NCBI RefSeq assembly: GCF_035920445.1
Contig: NZ_CP109162.1
Span: forward strand, 3,038,001-3,102,000
Length of the DNA stretch: 64,000 nt
Direction of reading: 5' to 3'
DNA from: Nocardia sp. NBC_01730
GTDB lineage: Bacteria; Actinomycetota; Actinomycetes; Mycobacteriales; Mycobacteriaceae
Shown: positions 1 through 10,600 of the stretch, piece by piece
Layout: the number at the start of each line of letters is the position of its first letter
Numbering within the stretch: position 1 is the first letter of the stretch
The notes under the pieces: model-generated
What the model saw: the letters and a program-made list of their open reading frames with translations, nothing else
The model's database searches: none
What the model was told of the DNA's origin: nothing
Made by a program: the position numbers and the translations under genes

Positions 1-436
1 CTGTCGCGGCGTGGTCGATGCCGCCTCCGGCGGGGGCACAGGCACATCGATCCACGCACGCCGGGCATGAGCCGGGCGCGGCTCAGTTGGCGCACGTCGC
101 GCTGTCGCTGCGGGATCCGCTCGTGCGGGGCTGCATGTACGGGGTGGCGGTCAGCGCCCTCGCCGCCGCCGCGCGCACGTTGGGGGGGACGCTGACGCGG
201 GTGCTGTCCGAACCCGACCGCGCCAGCCGCGGGCCTGCTCAGTGCCGCGGCATTTCTCGCAGGCGATGGCGGTATGGCGGCCCTGGCCGTGTGGACCGCG
301 CTCGCCAGCGATTCGGGCCAGCACATCGCCAAAGCCATCGGCACCCGCCATCGACAGCGGTATCCGCCCGCACCTGCTGCGGCGTCTGGCTCTGCTCGGG
401 CGTCGCAGTGCCGCCGAACTCGGCGTCACTCTCTGA
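1..436 (+). pseudogene. DUF4192-family protein remnant, frameshifted, cut by left edge
   Basis: Three reading frames used in turn give one continuous DUF4192-like C-terminal half. Frame 3 to about 220 has a segment resembling ALSLRDPLVRGCMYGVAVS. Frame 1 from about 220 to 340 carries GLLSAAAFLAGDGGMAALA. Frame 2 ends with GIRPHLLRRLALLG...ELGVTL and a stop at 434-436. DUF4192 proteins are uncharacterised actinobacterial proteins, common next to plasmid and chromosomal housekeeping genes. Two one-base frame changes separate the pieces, so the gene is either dead or the assembly has two indels here. The start lies outside the window. The family call rests on recognising the motif pattern, not on a search. 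Confidence 0.6.
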
Positions 437-645
437 CCCCTCGATCACCCAACGGTCACCGCGACCGGTGAGGCCGCTTGTCGGTACAGACGTGTCGCGC
501 TGTGGCACCGACTCATCGGCGAGAACCGTGCCCGCGCGGTCACCACTTCACCGCGTGCTGCTCGACGCCGCGACCGCAACCCACCGATCACCCGCACTGC
601 GTGGTGGACATCCCACATCCCTGCCAATAGTGAAGGAGCACAAAC

Positions 646-1197
646 ATGGCCGGAGACACCGTCATCACCGTGATAGGGAATCTGACCGCTGATCCGGAAC
701 TTCGTTTCACCCCGAATGGTGTGGCGGTCACGAATTTCACCGTCGCCTCCACACCCCGCTATCAGGACCGCAACACCAGCGAGTGGAAAGACGGCGAGGC
801 GTTGTTCCTGCGCTGCAACATCTGGCGCGACGCTGCTGAGAACGTCGCCGAGAGCCTGACCCGCGGAGCCCGCGTCATCGTCACCGGTCGGCTCAAGCAG
901 CGCCGCTGGCAGACCCCCGACGGTCAGAACCGCACCGCCACCGAGCTCGAGGTCGACGAACTCGGACCGTCGCTGCGCTACGCCACCGCCAAGCCCAACC
1001 GTGTCAAACGCGGCACCAACGACGACAACGGTTTCGGGCGCACTGCCGGTCGCCCGAATTCCGATGACCGGTCCTCGGAGCTTGTCGGTGCGGCAGCGGG
1101 CACCCGCGGCACGCAAGTCCGGCCGGACGACCCGTGGGCGGTGAACGGCGCGGGCTCCTTCGGCGGTGGATCCGGCAGCACGGAACCACCGTTCTGA
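646..1197 (+). CDS. ssb: single-stranded DNA-binding protein
   Basis: A 183-residue protein with an N-terminal OB fold of about 115 residues: it opens [20 protein letters not shown], followed by [12 protein letters not shown], the [18 protein letters not shown] strip and [13 protein letters not shown]. The tail is Gly/Asp/Ser-rich and ends EPPF, shorter than but analogous to the acidic SSB tip that recruits replication proteins. The start is fixed by AAGGAG ending about 10 bases upstream. Plasmid SSBs coat the transferred strand during conjugation and replication. It sits about 3.4 kb upstream of the relaxase gene, on the same strand, which fits a role in plasmid transfer or establishment. 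It is a divergent paralogue rather than necessarily the chromosomal housekeeping copy. Confidence 0.93.
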   Translation: MAGDTVITVIGNLTADPELRFTPNGVAVTNFTVASTPRYQDRNTSEWKDGEALFLRCNIWRDAAENVAESLTRGARVIVTGRLKQRRWQTPDGQNRTATELEVDELGPSLRYATAKPNRVKRGTNDDNGFGRTAGRPNSDDRSSELVGAAAGTRGTQVRPDDPWAVNGAGSFGGGSGSTEPPF

Positions 1198-1314
1198 CAC
1201 TGCGCGTCTTCGTGAACGGCGGTGCCCGGCGCGGATTGTCGCCGCCGGGCACCGCTGTGCCGCCAGCTCGACCCCAGCCTCGTCCACTGCAGCCTCACAT
1301 GATCAGGAGCCGAT

Positions 1315-1887
1315 GTGACTTCATCTCGCACCACGGTAGCGTTGACCCCGTTCGTGATCGAACTCGCCGCGCTCGAAGAGTTGGCCGATACCAATCCCCA
1401 TCGAGCCCGCGCCATCTTCCGGGAAGCGTTGCACGCCATCACCCCCGCCGATTGGGCGTCTCTCGGACTCATCCACCATTCCTTTGCCCCGAAATCGGCG
1501 TTGGCGCGGGTCGTCCCGATCGCCAGCTGCCGCCTCGGTGCACCCGAGGTCGACGACGGCGACCGCACCGATCCCCGCACGAGCCTCTACACGCTGGCCG
1601 ACGCCGCCGAGATCCCGGCAGAAGTCGAACTCGGCCCGTGGGTGCGGTCCCCGGCCCGCGAACTGGCCGATGAGCCGCGCCTGCATGCGATCCCGACCGC
1701 AGCCACCGACGCCATCCGCACCATGCCGGACGCCCTCGCGCGTCGCCGCGCCCGCCATGCACCCCGCCCCGTCGCACCCGTAGTGCTTCGGCATCGTGCC
1801 CGCGACGAACGCAGCGCCGCACGTCGCCGCCGCGCCGAAGCCGAGGCCGACGCCTACTTCGCGGACCGCCCGCTGCTGGCGGCCTGA
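1315..1887 (+). CDS. hypothetical protein with one copy of the helical module shared with the relaxase C-terminus
   Basis: A 190-residue protein of unknown function. It starts with GTG (MTSSRTTVAL), preceded by AGGAG at 1305-1309; the ATG two bases earlier is out of frame and stops at once. Residues about 12-50 (LAALEELADTNPHRARAIFR...) match in pattern the N-terminus of the next gene and the region just before the Cys pairs of the relaxase. The C-terminal third is Arg/Ala-rich and basic, suggesting nucleic-acid binding. It lies 118 bases after ssb on the same strand, in what looks like a pre-relaxase accessory block. No catalytic motif is visible. Confidence 0.7.
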   Translation: MTSSRTTVALTPFVIELAALEELADTNPHRARAIFREALHAITPADWASLGLIHHSFAPKSALARVVPIASCRLGAPEVDDGDRTDPRTSLYTLADAAEIPAEVELGPWVRSPARELADEPRLHAIPTAATDAIRTMPDALARRRARHAPRPVAPVVLRHRARDERSAARRRRAEAEADAYFADRPLLAA

Positions 1888-1938
1888 GGCCCATCTCGCG
1901 CAGGAAGAACAACAGAAGGAGGCAGGTGGGGTGTCCGG

Positions 1939-2183
1939 GGTGTTCGTCTGGTCGGGCGCCCCGCCTGACTGAAGGGCTACCAGGGTGGCGCCCGCCGCGC
2001 TCTGCGGGCCCGCGCCCGTGCGTGCACGAATTTCCCCCTGGCGCGACGACCACCGCGATGGTGCCGGTCGGGTGATGTGCGCGGGAAATTCGCGCCCACC
2101 CGACGTTGGCGCGTTCCCTCCGGCGCGTCGGTCACCACCCTGGTCGATCGCCCTTCAGGCGGGTCACCCGACCAGCCGCCCAC
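1939..2183. repeat. long imperfect inverted repeat in intergenic region
   Basis: The 369-base gap between the genes ending at 1887 and starting at 2257 folds into a nested palindrome centred near 2060. The outer arms share CTGGTCGGG, CCCGCCTGA, AGGGC and CCAGGGTGG in order (about 1949-1990 against the reverse complement of about 2131-2173). The inner arms share GAATTTCCC (about 2028-2036 and 2085-2093). A small central CACC/GGTG pair completes it. This could be a plasmid origin element (oriT or single-strand origin), a large structured 5' leader, or the scar of an inverted duplication. No known element was recognised. Confidence 0.75.
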
Positions 2184-2256
2184 CCCTCGTGTTGCGAAAA
2201 GCGCACGCGATTGCCGGGGTGGGTTTCTTCTTTCCTCGCGAGACAGGACATTCGTC

Positions 2257-3813
2257 ATGCCCAGTGCTTTCCACGATGCTCTGTTCCACCTGCATTGCCT
2301 GCACCTCAACAACCCACGCGCCGCACGCACGCTGTTCCCCGACGTGCTGGCCCTCGCCACACCGGACGAGCGTGCCTTCCTCGACGAGCTCGCCGACACC
2401 TTCACGCGCTACCCGTTCGAGACCGCGCACAAGCGGTTGGACGCGATGTGGAAGACAGCCGACTCCGAACGTCGGGAGCTGATCAACGCCTGCGCCCCCG
2501 ACACCGATCCCGGGCTGCACCACCGCGAGTTGCCGGGGATCTTCGAGGTCTCTCTCGCCGCCGCCGAACTCCCGCCGATGCCGGTGCGCGACCGCTACCG
2601 GCCACTCGTCACCAAGCGTGCCCCCTCGCGGGCCACCGACGCCGCGCGCAACACCCCCGACCAGATCGCCGCGCGCGCCAAGGCACGCCCGACGTCCATA
2701 CCCGGGGATCACCGCAGCCACGTGCTCGCCTACGCACTGGCCACTGACGCCCTCGTCACCGGCTATGTGACCAGTGCCCTGTTCACCGACAGTACGGCCA
2801 TCCCCGATCCGCACGCGCAGCCTGAACCACCGCTGCGTGGCGACGCCACCCCGGTCGACCCGGAAGAGCGGCTGCCGCGTTCCCGCCTCACCCGGGATCA
2901 CGCTGAAGCCACCGAGCTGTGGGCCCGCGCCTACCTCAACTACGTCGCCGACCAGTACGACGACGAGCACCGCGCCGCCTGGGACGCCCAGCGCAACCCC
3001 GACGCCGAGCACGCCGACGACGGCGCGCAGACGCTGGCCGAACGCGCCCGCGACTACCTCGCCACCCACGACGACACCGTGCCGCGCGCTCGACACGCCC
3101 GCCGACGCCGACCCGCAGGTGCGTCGCGGCGGCGCAGCCGGATCACCGAGGCCGAGGCCGAGGCGTTCGCCGCGGCCCGCACCGTACTGCGGGTACATGA
3201 CGACGCGCGACCCGAGATCCCCAACCAGGGCAACGGCCTCGACTACGACGACGCCGCGATGGTCCCGGTCATGGGGTGGCGGTGTGTGTCCTGCTTCATC
3301 GAACGCGCCATGACCGACAAGCGACCCATCCACGCCCGCGACGGACAGCTGGTCTCCGACGACGGGCTCTGCGACTACTGCCGCGCCGACGGACGGCCGG
3401 GGATCGCGCCGCTGCCCGAGAAGTTCACCGTCGAGGACTTCGTGGTCTCGCGCTGTGAATTCCTCGCCGCCACCTACCCCGCGACCGCACACGCCCTGAT
3501 CGCCGAAGTCTGGCATCGGGCGGCACCGCATCCGATCTGCCGCCACATCACGCGCTTCCTCGCCACCCATCTCGGCCTCACCCCCAACCCGGCCAAGCCG
3601 CTCCAGCGCGCCGCCGAGGTCGCCGCTGACGCGGCACCGCGCCCCCGCGCCGCCGCGCGGAGGAGACGGGCGAAGTTGGGCGCCGATCAGCGCCACGGCC
3701 GCTGCGATGGCTGCACCACCTACACCGTCGTCCACGCCGACAACTACTGCCTCACCTGCCGGATCGACCTCGGCCTCACCCCCGCCCGTCCCAGTCAGTC
3801 GCAGGCGGCCTGA
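2257..3813 (+). CDS. plasmid protein with helical module and two pairs of CxxC zinc-ribbon motifs
   Basis: The chosen start MPSAFHDALFH gives 518 residues; an in-frame upstream ATG at 2077 would add 60 residues that look non-coding and lie in the inverted repeat. Residues about 5-80 are alpha-helical (NNPRAARTLFPDV...TPDERAFLDEL). The middle is Arg/Asp/Ala-rich and probably disordered. Cys pairs CVSC (343/346) and CDYC (372/375) bracket a DDGLC turn, and a second putative zinc ribbon has CDGC (483/486) and CLTC (498/501). The helical module, the DDGLC Cys pairs and the following helical tail recur, in the same order, at the C-terminus of the relaxase encoded 0.8 kb downstream. A role as partner or regulator of the relaxase is plausible but inferred; no known family was named. 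Confidence 0.75.
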   Translation: MPSAFHDALFHLHCLHLNNPRAARTLFPDVLALATPDERAFLDELADTFTRYPFETAHKRLDAMWKTADSERRELINACAPDTDPGLHHRELPGIFEVSLAAAELPPMPVRDRYRPLVTKRAPSRATDAARNTPDQIAARAKARPTSIPGDHRSHVLAYALATDALVTGYVTSALFTDSTAIPDPHAQPEPPLRGDATPVDPEERLPRSRLTRDHAEATELWARAYLNYVADQYDDEHRAAWDAQRNPDAEHADDGAQTLAERARDYLATHDDTVPRARHARRRRPAGASRRRSRITEAEAEAFAAARTVLRVHDDARPEIPNQGNGLDYDDAAMVPVMGWRCVSCFIERAMTDKRPIHARDGQLVSDDGLCDYCRADGRPGIAPLPEKFTVEDFVVSRCEFLAATYPATAHALIAEVWHRAAPHPICRHITRFLATHLGLTPNPAKPLQRAAEVAADAAPRPRAAARRRRAKLGADQRHGRCDGCTTYTVVHADNYCLTCRIDLGLTPARPSQSQAA

Positions 3814-3909
3814 CCCCACATCTCGCGTCACCCCCTGATCGCCGGTCCGCCGCGGCTGCCCCGCGCCCACGACGGACCGGTCCACCACCCAACCTCAGGA
3901 GCCCACGCG

Positions 3910-4293
3910 ATGCACCGACCCCCGACCGGCCTACGCCGCCTCACCCGAGCATTGCGCCGCACACTCACACGACACCGACATGCCGTCACAGTGCGGGTGT
4001 TCCTCAACCGCGCCCCGCACTCCATGCTCGACGGCTACACCTCCGCCGCGCCGCTCGTCCTCGCCTACGAGTACACCATCCCCGCCGGACGTGCACCGGC
4101 CGATGCGGTGATCCTCGAGCGCGTCTTCGCCGCGTTCAACGAGCACCCCGAGCACCCCGCCGACCAGGCCCACGCCGACGCGTGGGCCGACAAATGGTTG
4201 CGGTCGCTGTCGGTCGGCGATGTCGTCGCCATCGATGACCGCTACTACGCCTGCCACTCCGTCGGATGGACGCGCATCACCGCGCCCGCCTGA
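3910..4293 (+). CDS. hypothetical plasmid protein
   Basis: A 127-residue protein starting at ATG with CAGGAG about 8 bases upstream. A basic, Arg-rich N-terminus of about 25 residues (MHRPPTGLRRLTRALRRTL) is followed by a compact domain containing LVLAYEYTIPAG, a run of acidic helices around HPADQAHADAWADKW, and a C-terminal beta segment VGDVVAIDDRYYACHSVGW. It resembles the small hypothetical proteins that lie upstream of MobF relaxase genes on actinobacterial plasmids, where they are usually unannotated. There is no membrane segment or catalytic motif. Same strand as its neighbours, 96 bases after the previous gene. Confidence 0.7.
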   Translation: MHRPPTGLRRLTRALRRTLTRHRHAVTVRVFLNRAPHSMLDGYTSAAPLVLAYEYTIPAGRAPADAVILERVFAAFNEHPEHPADQAHADAWADKWLRSLSVGDVVAIDDRYYACHSVGWTRITAPA

Positions 4294-4379
4294 AGTTCCG
4301 CTGCGCCGACGACGTGGTACGGGATGCCCACCACCGGTCCCGTACCACCAACCGCACTGCCACATCCACAGGACACCAT

Positions 4380-4614
4380 GCCTCTCCCACGCCATCTATC
4401 CGCTTGTCCACATCCATCCACCCCTCGCCCCACTCTTACTACCTACTACACTTCTTCCACACCTCACCTTCTCCTCTCTTTTTCTATTTTCTCAAGCACA
4501 CCTCTTGCATCGAGGATAACTTTCCGGTAACGACCAGGGGATTCGCGCTATTTCTATATAAATAGGTAGATCACCGCCCTGGAATCGAGTGCCACATAGG
4601 CGCTTGATGGATAT
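4380..4614 (+). promoter_or_regulatory. AT- and pyrimidine-rich leader of the relaxase gene, candidate promoter/oriT region
   Basis: Base composition changes abruptly here. The stretch 4390-4500 is a C/T-rich run, and 4540-4570 is AT-rich. An inverted repeat CTATTT-N6-AAATAG lies at 4548-4553/4560-4565 and overlaps a TATAAA-like hexamer, 50 bases before the relaxase start at 4615. MobF nic sites typically lie just upstream of the relaxase gene, so this is the best place to look for oriT. No nic motif was recognised, so the assignment is positional only. Confidence 0.35.
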
Positions 4615-7600
4615 ATGACCGCGACCATTCATAAAGTCGTGGCAGGCAATGGCTATCAGTACTACCTGCGTAATGTGGCCGCGCAGGACGCCAGCTCCCG
4701 CGGTCGCTCCAGCCTGGCCGAATACTACTCCGCCCACGGCGAAGCACCCGGGCGCTGGCACGGTGCCGGCTTGCCGGCGCTCGGTATCACCGCTGGGGAC
4801 GAAGTCAGCGAAGAACAGATGAAGTCCCTGTTCGGACTGGGTCGCCATCCCAACGCCGACCTGATCGAAGCCGAGGTCTACGACGAACAGATCCGCCTCG
4901 GTGCCAAACACAAAGATGCGGCACGTGCAGCCGATCACGCCTCGCGTTTAGGCAACCCATTCCGCATTTATGCCGCGGTTTCCGAGTTCCGGAAGCGATG
5001 CGTGGACGCGTTCGAGCTACACAATATTGCGCACGGAGCAGACGCGCACGACGCCATTCCTGATGCGGAGCGGGCACTTATCCGCAGCGCTGTCGCGTTT
5101 GAAATGTTCACCGAACAGTATGCTCGCGCGCCGCTGAGTGAGCGGGAATTGTCCGGGTGGGTGGCGAAGAACTCGCGGCCGAACACCACCGCGGTCGCGG
5201 GTTTCGATATCACTTTCTCACCGGTGAAGTCGGTGTCGGCGCTGTGGGCTCTCGCGCCGCGGGCGGTCGCGGTGAAGATCGAGACCGCGCACCAGCGGGC
5301 GGTATGCGACGCCCTGAGCTGGCTCAAAGGGCACGGGATCTTCACCCGATTGGGTCGCAATGGTGTGCGTCAGGTCGATGTGGAAGGCGTCGTCGCGGCG
5401 TGGTTCACCCACCGCGATTCCCGTGCCGGGGATCCGGACCTGCACACCCATGTACTGATCGCCAACCGGGTGCGCACGCTCGATGGCAAGTGGCGCACGC
5501 TGGATGGCGCCACGATCTACCGGGTCGTGGTCACGGTGTCGGAGATCTACAACACCCGTTTGGAACACCACCTCGAAGATCTCGTCGGCGTCGAGTTCGC
5601 CGAACGCCCCACCCCAGATCCGGCCAAGCGCCCGATCCGTGAAATCGTCGGCGTACCGGCGCGGTTGATCGAAGCATGGTCGCGGCGCGAAGCGGCGATC
5701 AAGGTGCGCTTGGGTGAACTCGCCACGGACTTCCAACACCGGTTCGGGCGCGAACCGATCCCGGGGGAGATGTACGAGTTGGCCCAGCGCGCCACCCTGG
5801 AAACCCGCCCCGCCAAACACCAACTGCGGTCGCTGGCCGAACAACGCCGCACATGGCGGGCCGAGGCGGTGGCGTTGCTCGGCGGCCGGGAAGCATTGTC
5901 GCGGATGGTTGTGGCGGCCTTGAATCCGGTGCGTGCGCCCCGTGTTGCGGTGTCCGCGCAGTGGATTGCGCGCACCGCAGGCCACGTGCTGAAGGTGGTG
6001 TCGGAGCACCGATCGACCTGGCGGCGCAACAATGTGCGCGCCGAGGTAGAGCGGCAGGTGCGCGGTCGCATTCGAGGCCAGGATTGGGGACATGCCACCG
6101 AAGCCGTCCTGACCGAAGCACTCTCCTCGGCGCAGTCGATCGAACCTGGTGACCCTGATATCGCTGACGAGCCCGAATTGCGCACTGTGGGTGAGCTCTT
6201 GCGTCGTCGCGACGGCTCCAGCGTCTACACGTCGTCCGACTCTGCGCTGTACACCTCGGCGCGCACGTTGTCGGTGGAACGGGCGCTGATCGAGCTGTCG
6301 GTGCAGTCCGGCGCACGCCGACTCTCGCCCGACCTGGTGACCGCGGCGGTCCGCTACTACAACACTGCATTTCCGGATCGGCCGCTGAATGCCGGGCAGA
6401 TCAGTGTCATCGAGGGCTTCGCGACCTCGGGTTTGCGGGTTCATACCGCCAACGCTCCGGCCGGTTCGGGGAAGACGACTGCGATGACCGTGCTCACCGA
6501 TGCCTGGCACGCCAGCGGCGGGCAGGTACTCGGCCTGGCGCCTACCGCGTCGGCCGCCGCAGTGCTGGGTGAGTCGATCGGCGCCCGGGTGGAGACTGTC
6601 GACAAGGTCCTCGACGTCGTGGCGCGTCACACGCCGCGCCCTGACAATCCTGCTGTGGAGCGCGGGGTCCCGCCGTCATTGCCGGAGTGGGTGCTGCAGA
6701 TCGACTCCGACACGTTGGTGATCGTGGATGAGCATGTCAAGCTCGGCAACCTCAAACGCCTTCGGCTGCTGCGGTTTCTGGCCGATCGCGGGGCGACGGT
6801 CCGCTGCATCGGTGACGATCACCAGCTGCCCGCGATCGAGGCCGGCGGCGCGGACGCCGACATGAACGCCGCCGCACCCGAACACAGCATGACCCTCACC
6901 CATGTCGTGCGGTTCGCCTCAACAGCCGAGGCGACGGCCAGTTTGCAACTACGCGAAGGCGATCCCGCAGCTCTCGGTTGGTATCTGGACAACTCACGTG
7001 TGCACGTGGGACACCAGGGCGCGACGCACGATGACGCCTACACTGCCTGGGTTACCGACCATCTCGCCGGCCGCGACAGCATCATGCTGGCCCCGACGCA
7101 TGAGGTGGTGACCGCGCTCAACGCCCGTGCCCGCGCCGACCGCATCACCCGCGACGGTGTCGGCGTGGGCGCGGAATGCGTCCTCGCCGACGGCCTCGCG
7201 GCCTCGGTCGGTGACACAATCCGCACCCGCCGCAACAACCCTCGACTGCGTATCGGGGCACGTGATTGGGTACGTAACGGCTACACCTGGACCGTCACCG
7301 CCGTCCACGACGACGGCAGTCTCACCGCCACACACCTACGTTCCGGCGGAAAACAGGGCGAGTGTGTGCGTCTTCCCGCCGAATATGTGGCAACGCATGT
7401 GCGCCTCGGGTACGCGACGACGATCGATTCCGCGCAAGGAATCACCGTCGATACCTGCCATGTCGCGCTCACCGGATCCGAGTCGCGTCAACAGCTTTAC
7501 GTCGCGATGACCCGCGGCGTGCACGCCAACCATGCCTACGTCCCTACCGCGCTCGACGGCAGCGAAGGCTCCTTTTGGAGCGAACCGGCGGTGTTTCCGC

Positions 7601-10600
7601 GCACTGCGGTCGAGGTGGTGGTGCGCATCCTCGGCCGCGACGGCGCACAAAAGTCGGCGCACACGCAGCTGCGTGACGCGCTCGACCCACACCGGCGGAT
7701 CGGTCGCGCGCTCGATATCTACCTCGACGCGATCGGTGTCGCCGCCGAACACGCCCTCGGTCCCGACGGCCTGGATCGTCTCGACGCCGCCGCGGAAGCG
7801 CTACGCCGCAACCTCACCGACAGCCCCGCCTACCCCGTGCTACGTCAGCATTTGGCGGCGATCGCGCTATCGGGGCGTGATCCGATCGCTGCCCTGCACA
7901 CCGCCGCCAGCGCGCGGGAACTTGACACCGCCGATGACGTTGCCGCCGTGCTGGACTGGCGTCTGGACCCTTCTGGCGCGCACTCCACCGGCGTCGGACC
8001 ACTACCGTGGGCGCCCGGCATCCCCCGCGGGCTGCGCGCGGACCTCGACTCCACCCAACTCGCCGCCCGCGCCCAGATCGTCGGCGACCTTGCCGCGCAG
8101 ATCCGCCGCGACGTCCAGTCGTGGTCACCAGTCACGGCACCGCACTGGGCCCGCTCCCTGGTCGGTTCCGATCCCGGGCTGCTCGCCGAGCTCGCGGTCT
8201 GGCGCGCCGCGCTGCACGTCGGCGACCGCGACATTCGGCCGACCGGTCCACCCCGCTACAGCGCACTCGAACGTGACCACCAGCAGCTGCTCGACGCGCG
8301 GGTCACCGACGCGCTCGGCGATACCCGTCTGCCGGTCCACAAATGGGCCGATACCCTCCAGCAACTGGACGCCCGAGTCGTCACCGACCCGTATTGGCCC
8401 GTCCTCGCCGACAAGATCGAGGTCGCCTCCCGCGCCGGAATCGACATCGAAACCCTCCTCACCGACGCCGCCGCACAACAGCCGCTGCCTGATGACATGC
8501 CTGCCGCCGCACTGTGGTCGCGCCTGGAACTGGAACCGTCTGCCCTCGACACCGGCCTCGGCCACCGAAACCTGCGCCCGGACTGGATCACCGATCTGCA
8601 CACCGTGCTGGGCGATGACGCAGCCGACCGCGTCACCAACGACCCGGCATGGCCACGCGTTGTCGCCGCGATCGACCACGCCACTGGCACCGACTGGACA
8701 CCGCAACAACTACTGACCACCGCCCACGAACTCCTCCTCGGCGCCGCCCAACCCGACGACACAACCGGCCTACGCCCCGACCAACTCGCCAACGCCCTGG
8801 CCTGGCGCATCGATGCCCTCCTGCACCACACCCACACCCCGCACTACGCCACCCCGACTGGCACCGAACCGCACCCCGCTACCTCGCCTGAACCCACCAC
8901 CCCGACCCCGGAACCCGGACCCGAACACGACCGCAGCCCACACGTCGAGCCTGGACCGGCACAGGCCCCCGAATTCCAGCGTGAGCACGCGCGCACGGAC
9001 GAGTCCGTGGGCGACCTTCCCGAAGGCATCCGCAGGGTCGCAGAGCTGTTTCGCACTGGCCAGATCACCGCCGCGGTCAGCGCGTTCCGCGACCTCACCG
9101 ACATTGCCACCAATGATCAACGCACGGTCCTCTCGGACATCGCGGCAACGCTCTACCGCTACAGCTTTCCCGTCGCCCGCGCACGCCTGCGGTGGGCCGG
9201 TGAACGCTTCCCCCAGCACCGAGCACTCATCGACGCGTGCACACCGGCCGTCGACCCGCACGTCTACCAACCCGACACCACACCCGCCGAACCCGCCTAC
9301 CGGCGTCACGAAGCCGCCCGCGATCACCACGAACACACCGACCCGGCCGCACGTCGCGATGCTCTCACCGACGCGCAGATCCAGGCCCGCCGGGCCGAGC
9401 AGGGTTACCACGACACCCGCGCCGACATCGACGACCAGCCCTACAATGACCTCGTCCCCGACGGCGTCGTGCATCACTACTACCGCCCTGTGCTGCCCGA
9501 CGCCCGCCCGACCTACCGCCCGCTCGACTACGACCTCGCCGCCCTACCTGACACCCGCGGACTCGGCTGCGTAGCCTGCGGCCTCGAACGGCCCCGCACC
9601 GACGCCACCCCTGTGCCACCGCGGCGCGCCGACGACGGCCTATGCGGCGACTGCCGCGACAACCACGAACCCGCCATCCCCGACCACGAACCCGCCGACC
9701 ACATCACCGCCCGCTGCGACCACATCGCGGCGACCAAACCCGATCCCGCCGCCCGCGCGATGCTCCGCCGCGACTGGCGCGCCACCCGAAACCCCGCGCA
9801 CCGGGCCGCGATCGAAGCATGGATCCGCGACCACCCGCTGCCCGACACCGCGCCGGAATCACGCTCCCACGACTCGACCATCGCCGATCCAGCATTGGAC
9901 AATCCACTGTTCGTTCTCACCGACGCCCAAATCGACGAGCACATCAGTGAACTTCACCAGCGCCTCGCACTCGCTGACACCGACACCTTCCTGTTCAACC
10001 CGCCCCAACACACCACAGACAGCCACCCATACGCCGACAATCTCATTCGCCACCACAAAGCCGCTAAACAGGCGATCCGCGACGCCCGCACCGCCGACCA
10101 ACAACTCCACGCTGCAGTGAAAGCCGTCCACGCGGTCGCGACCGAACTCCACGAAGCGCGCGCCGCCCTCGATGCCACACCCGGCTACCGCCGTTGCCAA
10201 CGCCACGCACTCCAGACCCGCATCAACACCCTCATCGCCGAACAAACCAACCGCAGCCGTGATCACAGCACCGCACGTGCCGCCGCCCGCAAAGCCAACC
10301 GCGACGCCATCCTGCTCGCCGGACCCGCCGACGGCTGGGACCAACTGCTCGACACCAACGCAGAACACACGCCCAGCGCGCACCTCCCCCGCACCGACGC
10401 ATGGACCCAAGTCAGCGAGGAAACCCGGACGCGGATCGCCGATATCCACCAACAACTCGACCAGTACCGCGCCGAACAACACCGCCGCCGCACCCTCGGC
10501 TCGGCCCAGCTCGCGCACGAACAACAACTCCGACCACACAACGAACCGGCTGACAGCACATCCCTCGAGGTCGCTGGCGAGCAGGCCGAGCCATTCGATC

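Noticed and set aside
2164..3888. 574-codon minus-strand frame opposite the 2257 gene
   Set aside because: Low-complexity Gly/Val/Asp-rich shadow created by GC-rich codon bias; the plus-strand frame has real motifs.
4220..4565. Short plus-strand frames in the AT-rich leader of the relaxase gene
   Set aside because: They overlap the end of the previous gene, contain low-complexity Pro/Ser/Thr text and lack ribosome sites.
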